Shown piece by piece: positions 28,607 to 37,813 of a DNA stretch of 64,000 nt. Position 1 is the first letter of the stretch. Every line of letters begins with the position of its first letter. A program made the translations under genes and the position numbers. The notes below the pieces were generated by a model, which was given only the letters and a program-made list of their open reading frames with translations, was not told the origin of the DNA and did no database searches. This DNA is from VXYL01 sp965199875 (GTDB lineage: Bacteria; Pseudomonadota; Gammaproteobacteria; Pseudomonadales; Azotimanducaceae): assembly GCA_965199875.1 (NCBI GenBank), contig OZ241346.1, positions 1,798,001-1,862,000 on the forward strand, read 5' to 3'.

Positions 28607-30715
28607 TCAGGTTGGGTTCAAGCGCGGTGCCACGAAACGGCTTGGCCTGCCGAAACTCAGGACGGTCAAGCTCTTCCTGGCGCGGGTGGCGGCGACGTGC
28701 AGCAGCGCCCGTTCTTCGGTTTCCGCGTTCTCCTTGGCCGTCGCGTCGGCTGCTTCGCCTCTCGCCCGCAACGGCACGAGACCGGAATTGACGCTGGCGA
28801 GCAGCACATGGTCGAACTCCAAGCCCTTGACGCGGTGCATGGTGGCCACGCGCACGGCGTCGCCGCGCTGTTCGTCGTCCGATGCTGCGCCGCCCAGCAC
28901 GGCGCACTCGAAGCCGTCGTCGCGCAGCGCGTTTGCGGCGGCGTCCCGTTCGGCGCCGGTGCGGGCCGCCACGCAAGCGGCGCGCAGCGGCTCGCCGTCT
29001 GCCGCCAGTTTGCGGATGCAGGCCAGCAGGCGTGCGTCGTGTTCCTCGCGGGTGTCGAAGTGGGCGATCTGCGGCTGCGGGCCGCGGGTGAGGGAGCGGA
29101 TGCCGTGGCTGTCGTCCGTGCCGCCATTGAGGTCGTCGATGTCGCGGTCGGCCAGGAGCGCCGTGGCCCAGCGGCGGGTCTGCTCGGTGGTGCGGTAGTT
29201 CAGCTTCAGTTTGCGCGAGCGTCCCCGGATGTCGATGCCGCAACGGCCGAGCACCACGCGCCGGCGACCGTAGATGCGCTGGTGGCCATCGCCGGCGATG
29301 AAGAGGTCGTTCCGGCCCGGCGGCGCAATGGCGCGGAGCAGGCGGAACGCCGGCGCGCCCATGTCCTGCGCTTCGTCCACGATCACGGCGGCGTAGCCAG
29401 TGGGGTCTGACGATTCCGCCCTCAACAGCGCAGTGGCGTCGCGGTAGGCATCGTCCACTTCCTTCACGCCGCGTTCGGCAAGCTGGGCGCGGTATTCCTC
29501 GAACACCGGCCAGACGAGCGCCCGGTCGGCGCGGTTCAGCCGCGTGCCGCGGCCGGCGCGGGAGACGGTGAGGTATGTCTGCTTGTCCGCAATCGCGCTG
29601 GCTTGAACCACCTGCTCCCACTCGTCCTCGTAGAAGGCATCCGGCAGGTTCGGCGCCGGCGGCCGCACGTTGAGGGCGATCTGCCACGCCTCCCTCAAGC
29701 GTCCGAATTGCAGTTGGAACTGGTAGCGCTGGCCGCGCAGATAGCGCATCACCCAGCGGTCGAGATTGGTCACCTCGATGCGCTGCATCTCCTCCGGCGT
29801 GCAGATGGCGCCCAGGTTGTGCTCGATGTCCGCCGCCAGGTTGCGCGTGAAGGTGGTGAACAGGATGCGGCCTTCGGGCAGCGTTCGCGCCAAGTAGCGG
29901 GCGCGGTGCATGGCGGCCACCGTCTTGCCCGTGCCGGCCCCGCCGAGCACCCGCAGCGGCCCGTTCCAGTCGCGCTCCACCAGCCGCCGCTGGGAGGGAT
30001 GCAGGAACACGCGCCACCGCGCCAGCGGCGCGTTCAGCATGGCCTCGAGTTCCATTTCGTCCGCCGCGACGGCGAACCGCATCTGCGATTCCGGGCGTCG
30101 CAGCGCGGCGGTGAAGTCCTCGACATCGACACTCGGTGGCGCTTCGCGCTCGCGCACCAGGTCTTCGTAGGAGTCGCCGGCGAGGTAGAGGAACAGCGCG
30201 TCGTGCGCTTCCGCGGGCAGGCGTTCCTCGATGGGCTCCAAGCCATCCGCATCGGCGATGCTCCGCACTTCCGGCAGCATCGCCTGCGGCACGCCGAGGC
30301 GCATCAGCTCGCGATCCTTCAAGCCGGCGAAGGCGCCCGTGGGTTCGGCGGTTGCCGGCGACGGTTCGGCCGGGCCGTCGTCCTGCGGCAGGTACACCTG
30401 CACGGCGCCGGATTCCGGGTTGACGTCGCAGCGGCGGCGCGTCGCCCAATGGTAGGCGTCGTCGTGCTTGTCCGCCCACAGCAGCACGTGGACGTCGCCC
30501 CGCGCCGGTTTCAGAACGATGGCGCGGTAGCCACGGTCGATGCACAGCGAGCGGATGTTGGGATCCTTGGCGCCGTTGATCCGCTCGTAGTTCAAGCCGC
30601 TGGCGGCGGAATCGTTGTTGAACCGCGCGATGAGCGCCCGCACGCCCCGCTGCTGCCGACCCGGCAGGCGGGCGAAGGCGGAGAGGAAATCCACGGACAT
30701 GGCCATGTTGGTCAT
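28607..30715 (-). CDS. UvrD/Rep-type helicase with RelE-like N-terminal domain
   Basis: 702 residues, ATG at 30715 overlapping the upstream stop (ATGA). Residues 1-100 (FARLPGRQQRGVRALIARF, IRSLCIDRGYRAIVLKPARG) resemble the RelE/ParE-like fold often fused to superfamily-1 helicases. The helicase motifs are GGAGTGKTVA (about 255), IVDEAQDMG (about 445), LNYRTTEQTRRWA, HRVKGLEFDHVLL and LLHVAATRARKSL. It predicts an ATP-driven 3'-5' DNA helicase. It is coupled upstream to the membrane-protein gene and downstream to the SNF2 gene, so all form one operon. Confidence 0.86.
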   Translation of the reverse strand: MTNMAMSVDFLSAFARLPGRQQRGVRALIARFNNDSAASGLNYERINGAKDPNIRSLCIDRGYRAIVLKPARGDVHVLLWADKHDDAYHWATRRRCDVNPESGAVQVYLPQDDGPAEPSPATAEPTGAFAGLKDRELMRLGVPQAMLPEVRSIADADGLEPIEERLPAEAHDALFLYLAGDSYEDLVREREAPPSVDVEDFTAALRRPESQMRFAVAADEMELEAMLNAPLARWRVFLHPSQRRLVERDWNGPLRVLGGAGTGKTVAAMHRARYLARTLPEGRILFTTFTRNLAADIEHNLGAICTPEEMQRIEVTNLDRWVMRYLRGQRYQFQLQFGRLREAWQIALNVRPPAPNLPDAFYEDEWEQVVQASAIADKQTYLTVSRAGRGTRLNRADRALVWPVFEEYRAQLAERGVKEVDDAYRDATALLRAESSDPTGYAAVIVDEAQDMGAPAFRLLRAIAPPGRNDLFIAGDGHQRIYGRRRVVLGRCGIDIRGRSRKLKLNYRTTEQTRRWATALLADRDIDDLNGGTDDSHGIRSLTRGPQPQIAHFDTREEHDARLLACIRKLAADGEPLRAACVAARTGAERDAAANALRDDGFECAVLGGAASDDEQRGDAVRVATMHRVKGLEFDHVLLASVNSGLVPLRARGEAADATAKENAETEERALLHVAATRARKSLTVLSFGRPSRFVAPRLNPT

Positions 30716-31437
30716 GCGCTCGTCTCCGTTCGACCCGCTGATTCGGCACTGGCCCCCGCCTCGTCACGGTTGACGCGACGCAGCAGGTCGTAGGCATCTG
30801 GGTCGAAGCGGCGGGCGGATGCAATCTCGGAGAGTGGGATTACAACGCGGAACTCCCCGACTTCGAGATCGCCCTGCTGCAAGGCGGGCGAGTAGTTCGT
30901 GGTGATTCGGAGTTCTCGAGTTTCGCTGTCGCGATAGCCGCTAGCGAGCGGCACGAGGGCGATGTCGGCCTCGCCTCCGGCAGCGACGCCACTTTCCAGC
31001 GCGAGCCCAATGTAGCACTTGCTGCCTTTGGTCGAGACCTCCACAAGCTGGCGGCCATTGGAGTCGACGGCCTCTTGAATCAGGCACTCGGTCAAGTCGC
31101 CGTGCGCAATTGCCGCACGTATCGCACGCTTGTTCTTGTCGAAGAACGGGTTGGCCAACAGAGGAACGATCACCGCCAAGAAGGCGCTGATCATGACGGT
31201 GCCCGCGTACTCAAACGGGGCATAGTCGCGCCATGCGGCGACGATCGCGGGCAAGCCGTTGCTGGGCAGGGAGATCACGATCAACCGGGCAGCGGCCAGC
31301 AGCGCTACGCCTGCAATGGCCGCGGAGAAGAACAGTTTGTAGCCAGACGGCCGCGCCACCCAGTAGCGCGAGACGTGCGAGCGGGAGAGCAGGTAGTAAC
31401 CGCCCAGAGCCGGAATCAAGAGCAGGCCCAGGTTCAC
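30712..31437 (-). CDS. Three-helix membrane protein with conserved cytosolic domain (copy B)
   Basis: 241 residues from GTG 31437 (MNLGLLLIPALGGYYLLSR), overlapping both neighbours by four bases. Membrane helices correspond to those of copy A at 7877-8605. The tail QLVEVSTKGSKCYIGLA and PLASGYRDSETRELRITTNY is the best-conserved part. It heads the intact operon with the UvrD and SNF2 helicases and may tether or sense at the membrane. No characterised homologue comes to mind. Confidence 0.74.
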   Translation of the reverse strand: MNLGLLLIPALGGYYLLSRSHVSRYWVARPSGYKLFFSAAIAGVALLAAARLIVISLPSNGLPAIVAAWRDYAPFEYAGTVMISAFLAVIVPLLANPFFDKNKRAIRAAIAHGDLTECLIQEAVDSNGRQLVEVSTKGSKCYIGLALESGVAAGGEADIALVPLASGYRDSETRELRITTNYSPALQQGDLEVGEFRVVIPLSEIASARRFDPDAYDLLRRVNRDEAGASAESAGRTETSA

Positions 31438-31640
31438 CGCTCGCCAGCTTGTCCACCGCCTTGGGGACGCCCCACGTTCTGGCTGCCGAGGCGTTCGCGT
31501 CGCAAGATGCGGTCCATCTTCGCCATCGACTCCCGCGCACCCTTGCTGCGCAGAAGCTCCCGTTCGTTCACATAGAGGCCACCAAGCGGGGTGACATGCA
31601 CTTTCACGACGTCCTCATCGGGCTGGTTGGGCTTGTCCAC
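31434..31640 (-). CDS. Small protein, first gene of the helicase operon (copy B)
   Basis: 68 residues from GTG 31640 (MDKPNQPDEDVVKVHVTPLG), chosen because GGAGGA lies 6 bp before it. The core VKVHVTPLGGLYVNERELLR then MAKMDRILRRERLG matches the small protein at 8602-8829. The stop overlaps the next start as GTGA. The motif TGTGGTAGGTT (31698-31708, minus strand) lies upstream and may be part of its promoter. Confidence 0.66.
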   Translation of the reverse strand: MDKPNQPDEDVVKVHVTPLGGLYVNERELLRSKGARESMAKMDRILRRERLGSQNVGRPQGGGQAGER

Positions 31641-31737
31641 AGATCCTCCAAACTCTGCGTTGGACTGGCATGGCCACATCGGGCCACTTCGACGGTCAAC
31701 CTACCACATGCCACGCCAGTCGGCACGCCAAACCGTG

Positions 31738-32470
31738 TTGACGACAAGCCGCTGACTGCACAGACTGCACACTCACGATGTTACTGGACACCCATGAAGA
31801 CCATGACGATCCGCAACGTCCCCGCCGAACTGGCGCAAGCGCTGGAGAAGGAGCGGCGCAAGCGGGGAACTTGCTCAACCGCACAGTGCTGGCGCTGTTG
31901 CGCAACGCCCTGGGCGTTGAGAGTCAGGCGGTGCCGTCCAACGGCCTCCGCCAGAATGATGGCTGCCAGAGTGCCCTGTCGCAGTTCTCGATGGGCAGGC
32001 ACGGGCACCCAGGGCAATCGCATTTGGGATTGGTGGGCGGCGGGGAGAGAGGGGACGGTGCAGAATAGGCATTCCGATCCACGGAGGGAGAAAACGGGGT
32101 GCTGGAACTTCTGGCGATTTTTCAAGAGGTTGAAGACCCTAGGAGAGCAATGCCAAGCGCCACGACCTGCACGAGATGCTGGTGGTCGCGCTGCTGTCGA
32201 TGCTCACGGGCGGGCGGTCGTGCGTCGACATGGAGGACTACGGATGCGCCACGGAGCCGTGGCTGCGGAAGTTCCTGACGCTGGAGCACGGGATCCCGAG
32301 CCACGACACGTGGTCGAAGGCCAGGGCGTTCATCGGATAGCCCACGGGTTGGCCGAAAGCACCGGGGCTGAACTGCAACGGAGCGATGGCCAGTGAGTTG
32401 GATGCCGTGCAAGGGCAGCGTGTTCCTGCGCCGATTGCCGCGGCTGTGCTTCGTGCGGCGGCCACGAATG
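31738..32470 (+). pseudogene. Collapsed string of gene fragments (vapB, hicA, ISAs1, helicase, hicB)
   Basis: Successive segments match 5510-5720 (vapB promoter and 5' half, with one C lost in AACTTGCTC), 6533-6589 (hicA, from 31954), an ISAs1-type transposase front (32099-32310), 14038-14067 (helicase, TCGAAGGCCAGGGCGTTC from 32313) and 16468-16570 (hicB end, from 32341). All are in the same order and orientation as at 5.5-16.6 kb. Nothing intact is coded. Confidence 0.7.
32099..32310 (+). mobile_element. ISAs1-family transposase, N-terminal fragment
   Basis: VLELLAIFQEVEDPRRA, then after a frame change KRHDLHEMLVVALLSMLTGG and CVDMEDYGCATEPWLRKFL then HGIPSHDT. This is the amino-terminal region of ISAs1-type transposases. 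It is cut off by the helicase fragment at about 32311. No inverted repeats were identified. Confidence 0.72.
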
Positions 32471-32524
32471 CGGTGATTCACGAAGCGTTCAACGCAACTC
32501 CTTTATTGCCGGCACCTGTTCGCT

Positions 32525-33919
32525 TCAGTTTTCGTCCGGCAAGGACGACAGGTTGGTGATGTGCCCTTCGGGGCTTTCCATCAGATTCATCACTTGAATG
32601 TCCCGGTCGGCCTTGATGTCGAGCCGCCACTTCCCTTGGCCATCGCCAAGGGCGCCTTCAAGACCAGCGCCGCCGTCCTCCAGTTCCGGGGCATCGATTG
32701 AGCGGGCATGGCCAGCGGGAAGGACAAGCCGGACCGGGCCGCGCACGGCGCCGGAATCGTCCAAACCTTGGATGGCGATCTCGGCATCCTCGTCTTCGGG
32801 GTTGATCAGCCGCAGCAGGCTGGCTTGGCGCCGGTTGCTGGCCGGATTGAAGGTAGACACCCGGTGCAGACCCGCAATCTTCGGGGCCAAGTCGTAGATG
32901 CTGGTCAGAAAGCCGCCGGGGGCGCGGACGTAGGCGAGGGCTTCGATGGGCAGCGGACTGGCCAGCCGCAGCCGCCAATCGCCCTGCCCTTGACCGATGC
33001 CGGAATCCAGGCCCTTGGCTGAATTGCCCGTTTCCAGATCGGAGGAATTGAAATGGATGACTTGGCGCGTGGCCAAGGCGAGGTTGACCGGACCGAATTC
33101 GCGCCCAGTGTCGTCGATGGCGGTGAGCGAGACTTCGCCGGCCTGATCGGAATGGTTGATGAGGCGCACGAAACCCTGCCGCAGCGGCTCGGACGCCGGC
33201 AGGAACAACGGCACATCAACGGTCGAGTCGCCAGCCCCTTGTCGAACGAAGATGAGTTTCGCCATCGGTTCGTAGGTGAACGGCGTCATGCCCCTGATGG
33301 GGGCGATGGTTCCCTGCGGCACGGTGGCGGGATTGCTGAGCGAGAAGCCGTTTCCGTCCTCGGTGCCGGCGTCATAGGGAAACAGATCCACTTCGAGCCG
33401 CGACAGCCAGCGTCCGCGCACATCAAGCAGCGACAGCCCCGAGACGCCAACGAACCAGTCCGGGCTCGGCGCGATCATGGTGAGCAACGTGACCAGTGGG
33501 TGGTCGTTGGTGGTCTGGAAGTCAACGCTCACCTCCGGCGTGCCACCGCTGCCGAGACCCCTTTCGATGATGGCGCCGACGTGGTCGCTGGCGTTGATCT
33601 CGGACTTGAAGGCGCTCGTCAGACCGAGTTCCGCCACGTCTTCAATCCCCGGGCTGGCCATGCCACCGACTTGCCAAAAGGTCACGCGATCACTGTGTAC
33701 GGTGCCGATCAACGGCGAGAAATGCGCGCCTCCCGGCAGGCCGCCGGGTGTTGCAGCGGTGGTCCAAGTGCCCTGAAAGGTGACTCGATAGGTGACTGGC
33801 GAATCAGTGGGTTGGGCTTGCGCGGGCAAAGGCGCCCAGCCGACGAGCCACGCCGCCAGTGCGATGGCGAGGCCAAGGCGGCGGAAAGGTGCCAACGACA
33901 GTTCGGATGCCACACACAT
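32525..33919 (-). CDS. Secreted Spondin_N-domain protein
   Basis: 464 residues. A signal peptide covers about residues 1-36 (LGLAIALAAWLVGWA, cut after AQAQ). YRVTFQGTWTTAATPGGLPG then GAHFSPLIGTVHSD is a Spondin_N-like domain of the bacterial type. The second half repeats a beta motif (FVRLINHSDQAGEVSLTAID and LLRLINPEDEDAEIAIQGLD), so two similar beta domains follow. Export to periplasm or outside is predicted. Role unknown, possibly surface or matrix binding. Confidence 0.75.
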   Translation of the reverse strand: MCVASELSLAPFRRLGLAIALAAWLVGWAPLPAQAQPTDSPVTYRVTFQGTWTTAATPGGLPGGAHFSPLIGTVHSDRVTFWQVGGMASPGIEDVAELGLTSAFKSEINASDHVGAIIERGLGSGGTPEVSVDFQTTNDHPLVTLLTMIAPSPDWFVGVSGLSLLDVRGRWLSRLEVDLFPYDAGTEDGNGFSLSNPATVPQGTIAPIRGMTPFTYEPMAKLIFVRQGAGDSTVDVPLFLPASEPLRQGFVRLINHSDQAGEVSLTAIDDTGREFGPVNLALATRQVIHFNSSDLETGNSAKGLDSGIGQGQGDWRLRLASPLPIEALAYVRAPGGFLTSIYDLAPKIAGLHRVSTFNPASNRRQASLLRLINPEDEDAEIAIQGLDDSGAVRGPVRLVLPAGHARSIDAPELEDGGAGLEGALGDGQGKWRLDIKADRDIQVMNLMESPEGHITNLSSLPDEN

Positions 33920-34469
33920 CAGCGCCTAATCCCTTGACCGTGACTCGCCTAGCTTACGGCAGTCCACAAGCGCTTGCAAAGGTCCGGATAGGCTCGGATG
34001 CCTGTCTCATCTGTCTCACGGAGTACACCACGCCGCCGACGACACGCGCCGGCCGCCGCAGCTCGAGGGCTACCGCCTGCAAGGCAAGCACTACCAGCCT
34101 TTGCCGGCGAATGCCGCCGGGCAGATGGCAAGCGGCACGCTGGGGCTGGAGCTGCGCGTGGTGGAAGAAGAGGGCTTAGGCGGCCACTCCGAGCGGCCAC
34201 ACGCTGCGCTTCTACGATTCCGCCACCGCCGGTTTTCCTGCGTTCGCACGAAGAGGAGCGCACCGACCGACTGACGGAACGGGCAGCCAGGCAGGAGGCG
34301 GGAGTACGCGCGGCCGCTGCCGAGGCCGCGCTTCGAGCGACGGAGGAGCGCCTCGCCGCTGCTATCGCAGCCCAAGCCGACTCTGGTGCCGACGACGAGC
34401 AAAGAGTAGGCCCAGCGCAGCACGCGTTCATAGACGCAAGCGGACCAAGACGCCCGCGCACCAAACCCT
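33920..34469. other. Spacer holding a decayed Uma2 gene
   Basis: 550 bp with no intact gene. The recognisable part is the Uma2 relic (34050-34420). The first 130 bp show nothing I can assign. Confidence 0.5.
34050..34420 (+). pseudogene. Uma2-family endonuclease, 3' remnant
   Basis: LEGYRLQGKHYQPLPANAAG then LGLELRVVEEEG is the end of a Uma2 (DUF820) domain. After frame changes come LRFYDSATAGF and a coiled tail RTDRLTERAARQEAGVRAAA then LRATEERLAAA, as is usual for this family. Three frames are needed and the catalytic front is missing. Confidence 0.6.
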
Positions 34470-35345
34470 CTACCCCGCAACCAGCCAAGCGCCGAGCACC
34501 CATGCCGCGGCCGCCATGCCGACGAATCGTTGTCCGGCAGCGCCAACGAGATGCAGCCGCTTGCGCGCCACCCACAGGCCGAGGACGAAGCCGCTCGCCA
34601 GGCCGGTGAGGTGGGCGACCACATCGGTGTTCTCGTCGCCAATGCCGGTGTAGGCGAAGAAGGCGATGGCCGCGAATACCGGCGCGAAGCCGCGTTGCCA
34701 TTTCAACCTTCTGAAGTAGCCGTTGCGCCACATGAACGCGCCGCACAGACCGACCGCGGCGAAGGTCGCCGTCGAAGCGCCAATGGAGGCGAACCCGTCG
34801 GGCCGCGCCAGCGCGTTCAACGCATTGCCCAAGGTGCCGCCGAGGACGATGCAGAACCAAGCTACGCCGGTGCCCAGATAGCGGCCGGCCAGCAGCCCGA
34901 ACAGGCCTCCGAACACCGAGTTGGCGACGATGTGGCCCAAGTCGGCGTGCAGCGTCAGCGCGGTGGTCAGCCGCCACAACTCGCCGTCCATGACGGCACC
35001 AACGTGCAGTCGGCCGAGGCCGCGCCAGTGCCAGCCAAGCGCCGACGACGCATCCAAGGCCAAGATCGACCAGATCGCCACCAGGTAGGCGGCCACGCCC
35101 CACCAGCCGCTGTCGATGCGCACCGGCATGGGGGGCGCTGGCGACGGCACGTTCTCCCGCTCGTAGGTGGCCAGTTCCCGGATCGCCGCCGCCTCGTCGT
35201 CCAACGCCACTTGCAGACGCCAGATGCCGTCCTGCCAGTCGATGCGGCTGTCGATGCCGCGGGCGGTCAGGACGAGCTCCAGAGCGCGCAGGTCGCGCCG
35301 CTCCCGTCCTTCCCGCAGCGGCAGCCAGGTTTCGTCGTCCGACAT
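34470..35345 (-). CDS. Rhomboid-family intramembrane serine protease
   Basis: About 291 residues from ATG 35345 (MSDDETWLPLREGRERRDLR); an ATG three codons upstream is also possible. A soluble front of about 75 residues precedes the membrane core. The conserved HxxxN element is LHADLGHIVANSVFGG, the catalytic serine is in IGASTATFA and the histidine in VVAHLTGLASGFVLG. It cleaves single-pass proteins within the membrane. It stands between a pseudogene and a divergent metabolic gene; the substrate is unknown. Confidence 0.87.
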   Translation of the reverse strand: MSDDETWLPLREGRERRDLRALELVLTARGIDSRIDWQDGIWRLQVALDDEAAAIRELATYERENVPSPAPPMPVRIDSGWWGVAAYLVAIWSILALDASSALGWHWRGLGRLHVGAVMDGELWRLTTALTLHADLGHIVANSVFGGLFGLLAGRYLGTGVAWFCIVLGGTLGNALNALARPDGFASIGASTATFAAVGLCGAFMWRNGYFRRLKWQRGFAPVFAAIAFFAYTGIGDENTDVVAHLTGLASGFVLGLWVARKRLHLVGAAGQRFVGMAAAAWVLGAWLVAG

Positions 35346-35467
35346 GGCGGGCATGGTGGCACAAAGCGGCGACGCAAAGGCGAAGCACAAGGCGGACGGC
35401 GGCGCGTGGGCGACTCCGCCCATCGAGTAACATGGGCGCTGTTGTCCGAGCCGGAGCCGCCCTTGCC

Positions 35468-37108
35468 ATGAACAGCATCGAGTACGTCGCCAGCATTCTC
35501 AAGCAGGAAGGCGTCGAATGGATGTCCTGCTATCCCTCCAATCCGCTCATCGAAGCGGTCGCCCGGGAGGGCATCCGGCCGGTGGCGTTCCGCCACGAAC
35601 GCGGCGCGGTGATGGCTGCGGACGGCTACTCCCGACTGTCCGATCGCAAGCGCTTCGGCGTGGTGGCCGTGCAGTCCCAAGCCGGGGCGGAGAACGCCGT
35701 TGGCGGCCTGGCCCAGGCGAACGCCGACAACGTGCCGATGCTGGCGCTGCCCGGCGGCAATCCGCTGGACATGTTCTTCGTGCGCCCCAACACCGTTGCG
35801 GCAAGAATCTGGGAACCGGTGCTGAAGCGCGTCGAAGTGATCACGCGCCCGGATCAGACCGGCAACGTCATGCGGCGCGCCTTCCACGCGCTGCGCTCCG
35901 GGCGACCGGGGCCGGTGCTCGTCGAAATGCCCGCCGACGTGTGCATGGCGGCGATGCCGGAAAACGCACCCGGCTACGTTTCGCCCTCGCCGGCGCTGTA
36001 CGCCCCCGCCGCAGGCGCCATCGCCGATGCGGCGCGGCGCTTGGTGGACGCCAAGGAAGCGCTGATCTGGGCTGGCGCCGGCGTCATGTCCGCCGATGCC
36101 ACGCAAGAGCTGCGCGCGCTGGCCGAACTGCTCGACGTGCCGGTGTACACCTCGATGCCCGGCAAGTCCGCGTTCGACGAACGCCATCCGCTCTCCGTCG
36201 GCGCCGGCGGCGCTACCGCGGCCGGCCCGGCGCGGCAGTGGCTGGACGACTGCGACGTGCTGTTCGCGGTTGGCACGTCGCTAACCGCCACGCCCTACGG
36301 CCAGCGCTTTTCCCGCGGCAAGTTTCTGATCCACTCGGTGATCGCCGAAGACGAAGTCAACAAGGACACCGCCGCGGAAATCGCCCTGGTGGGCGACGCC
36401 AGGCTGACCCTCGCCGCGCTGATCGACGCGGTGACGGGCCTGATCGGCGAGGACGGCCGAGACACCGGCGTGCAGGCGCGGGTGAAGCAGGCGAAGGACG
36501 CCTGGCTCGAGCAGTGGCTGCCGTACCTGGCCAACGACGACGGGCCGCTGTCGCCGTACCGGGTGATCCACGAAATGAATCGGGTTCTCGATGGCGAAAA
36601 CAGCGTCGTCACCCACGATGCCGGAGCACCTAGGGATCAGATCGTGCCGTTCTACGTTGCGACCTCGCCGCACAGCTACGTCGGCTGGGGCAAGACGACC
36701 CATCTGGGCTTTTCGATACCGCTGATGATCGGCGCCAAGATGGCCGCGCCGGAACGCATGTGTGTGAATCTGATGGGCGACGGCGCGTTCGGCATGTCCG
36801 GCCTCGACATCGAGACGGCCGCCCGGGCCGGCATCCCGATCACGACGATCGTGCTCAACAACGGCATCATGGCCACCTATCCGGGCGGCTTTCCCACCGC
36901 TCGGGAACGGTTCGGCGTCTCGCACATGCAGGGCGACTACGCGGCCCTCGCCATGGCCATGGGCGCCGAAGGCATCCACGTGCGCGAGGCCGCGGCAATG
37001 GCCCCGGCGTTGCAGCAGGCGCAACGGCTGAACGCAGAGGGCAAGACGGTGCTGATCGACGTCCAGTCGCGCGCCGAGAACTCGCGGGCGCCGGCGCGCT
37101 TCGCGTAA
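35468..37108 (+). CDS. Thiamine-pyrophosphate-dependent enzyme (acetolactate synthase-like)
   Basis: 546 residues from ATG 35468. The cofactor-activating glutamate is E44 in FRHERGAVMAADGYSR. The central domain reads ALIWAGAGVMSADATQELRA. The TPP/Mg site is MGDGAFGMSGLDIE then ITTIVLNNG near residue 436. It lacks strong hallmarks that would separate acetolactate synthase, oxalyl-CoA decarboxylase or benzoylformate decarboxylase, so the substrate is open. The partner subunit ilvH is absent, which argues against classical branched-chain synthesis. Confidence 0.85.
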   Translation: MNSIEYVASILKQEGVEWMSCYPSNPLIEAVAREGIRPVAFRHERGAVMAADGYSRLSDRKRFGVVAVQSQAGAENAVGGLAQANADNVPMLALPGGNPLDMFFVRPNTVAARIWEPVLKRVEVITRPDQTGNVMRRAFHALRSGRPGPVLVEMPADVCMAAMPENAPGYVSPSPALYAPAAGAIADAARRLVDAKEALIWAGAGVMSADATQELRALAELLDVPVYTSMPGKSAFDERHPLSVGAGGATAAGPARQWLDDCDVLFAVGTSLTATPYGQRFSRGKFLIHSVIAEDEVNKDTAAEIALVGDARLTLAALIDAVTGLIGEDGRDTGVQARVKQAKDAWLEQWLPYLANDDGPLSPYRVIHEMNRVLDGENSVVTHDAGAPRDQIVPFYVATSPHSYVGWGKTTHLGFSIPLMIGAKMAAPERMCVNLMGDGAFGMSGLDIETAARAGIPITTIVLNNGIMATYPGGFPTARERFGVSHMQGDYAALAMAMGAEGIHVREAAAMAPALQQAQRLNAEGKTVLIDVQSRAENSRAPARFA

Positions 37109-37179
37109 GCGTCAACGTCGGCCCAGCGGGCCTGCGCGTGAGCTGTGCAGTCGCGTTTGACGTGCTTTAATGCGTCGCC

Positions 37180-37728
37180 ATGAAGCGTACTGCCTTGAGC
37201 TTGTTCACGTCCGGCGGCCTTGGCGACCTTGCGGTGCGCCAAGCCGGCTTCGACATTCTGGTGTCCAACGAGAAGCTCGAAGATCGCCACGCCCTGTTCG
37301 CCCACAACTTCCCTTCCACATGCGCCATCACCGGCGACATCTGGGAGCACTCGGGTCGCATCGAGTCGGAGACCCGACAGCGCCTTGGCGGGCGCAACCT
37401 GCATTTGCTGTACGCCACCCCGCCCTGCCAAGGCATGTCGAAGAACGGCAGGGGCAAGCTGCTGAGCGCCGTCAGGGCCGGCCGCAAGCCGCCACTGGAT
37501 GAACGCAACCGGCTCATCGTCCCGATGCAGCTCGACGCCCACCGGGACGACCCTCTCGGCGACCTGCTGCTCACCGAGACGGACTTCGCGTGGGTGACGA
37601 AGCTGATCGTCGCCGCCGCCGACCAGCACGCCGACGGCAGAGTGGTTTCGGTGCTCGAAGGCGGCTACGACCTCGACGCCCTCGCCAGAAGCGCCGCGGC
37701 ACACGTTGCAGCGCTGGGCGGGCGCTAG
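37180..37728 (+). CDS. Chimeric ORF: DNA cytosine methylase front fused to histone-deacetylase-like tail
   Basis: 182 residues. Residues 1-112 are the start of a C5 DNA methylase: LFTSGGLGDLAVRQAGFDIL, and YATPPCQGMSKNGRGK with the nucleophile C83. From about residue 116 it is the end of an HDAC/acetoin-utilisation-type protein: QLDAHRDDPLGDLLLTETDF, then RVVSVLEGGYDLDALARS. The junction at about 37515-37530 is in frame. Neither part is complete: the methylase lacks its target-recognition half and the deacetylase lacks most of its zinc site. It is a deletion product, probably without either activity. Confidence 0.8.
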   Translation: MKRTALSLFTSGGLGDLAVRQAGFDILVSNEKLEDRHALFAHNFPSTCAITGDIWEHSGRIESETRQRLGGRNLHLLYATPPCQGMSKNGRGKLLSAVRAGRKPPLDERNRLIVPMQLDAHRDDPLGDLLLTETDFAWVTKLIVAAADQHADGRVVSVLEGGYDLDALARSAAAHVAALGGR

Positions 37729-37813
37729 CACGCCTTGTAGTTTGTATAGTTTGTAGCGCGGGCGGGCGTTGTGCTCTCATTGGGCGACGATCTTGGACCT
37801 GCTCAAACCATCG

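Noticed and set aside
28599..30824. Extension of the SNF2 frame to 1715 codons
   Set aside because: The added 740 codons overlap the UvrD gene in another frame and carry no helicase-like sequence.
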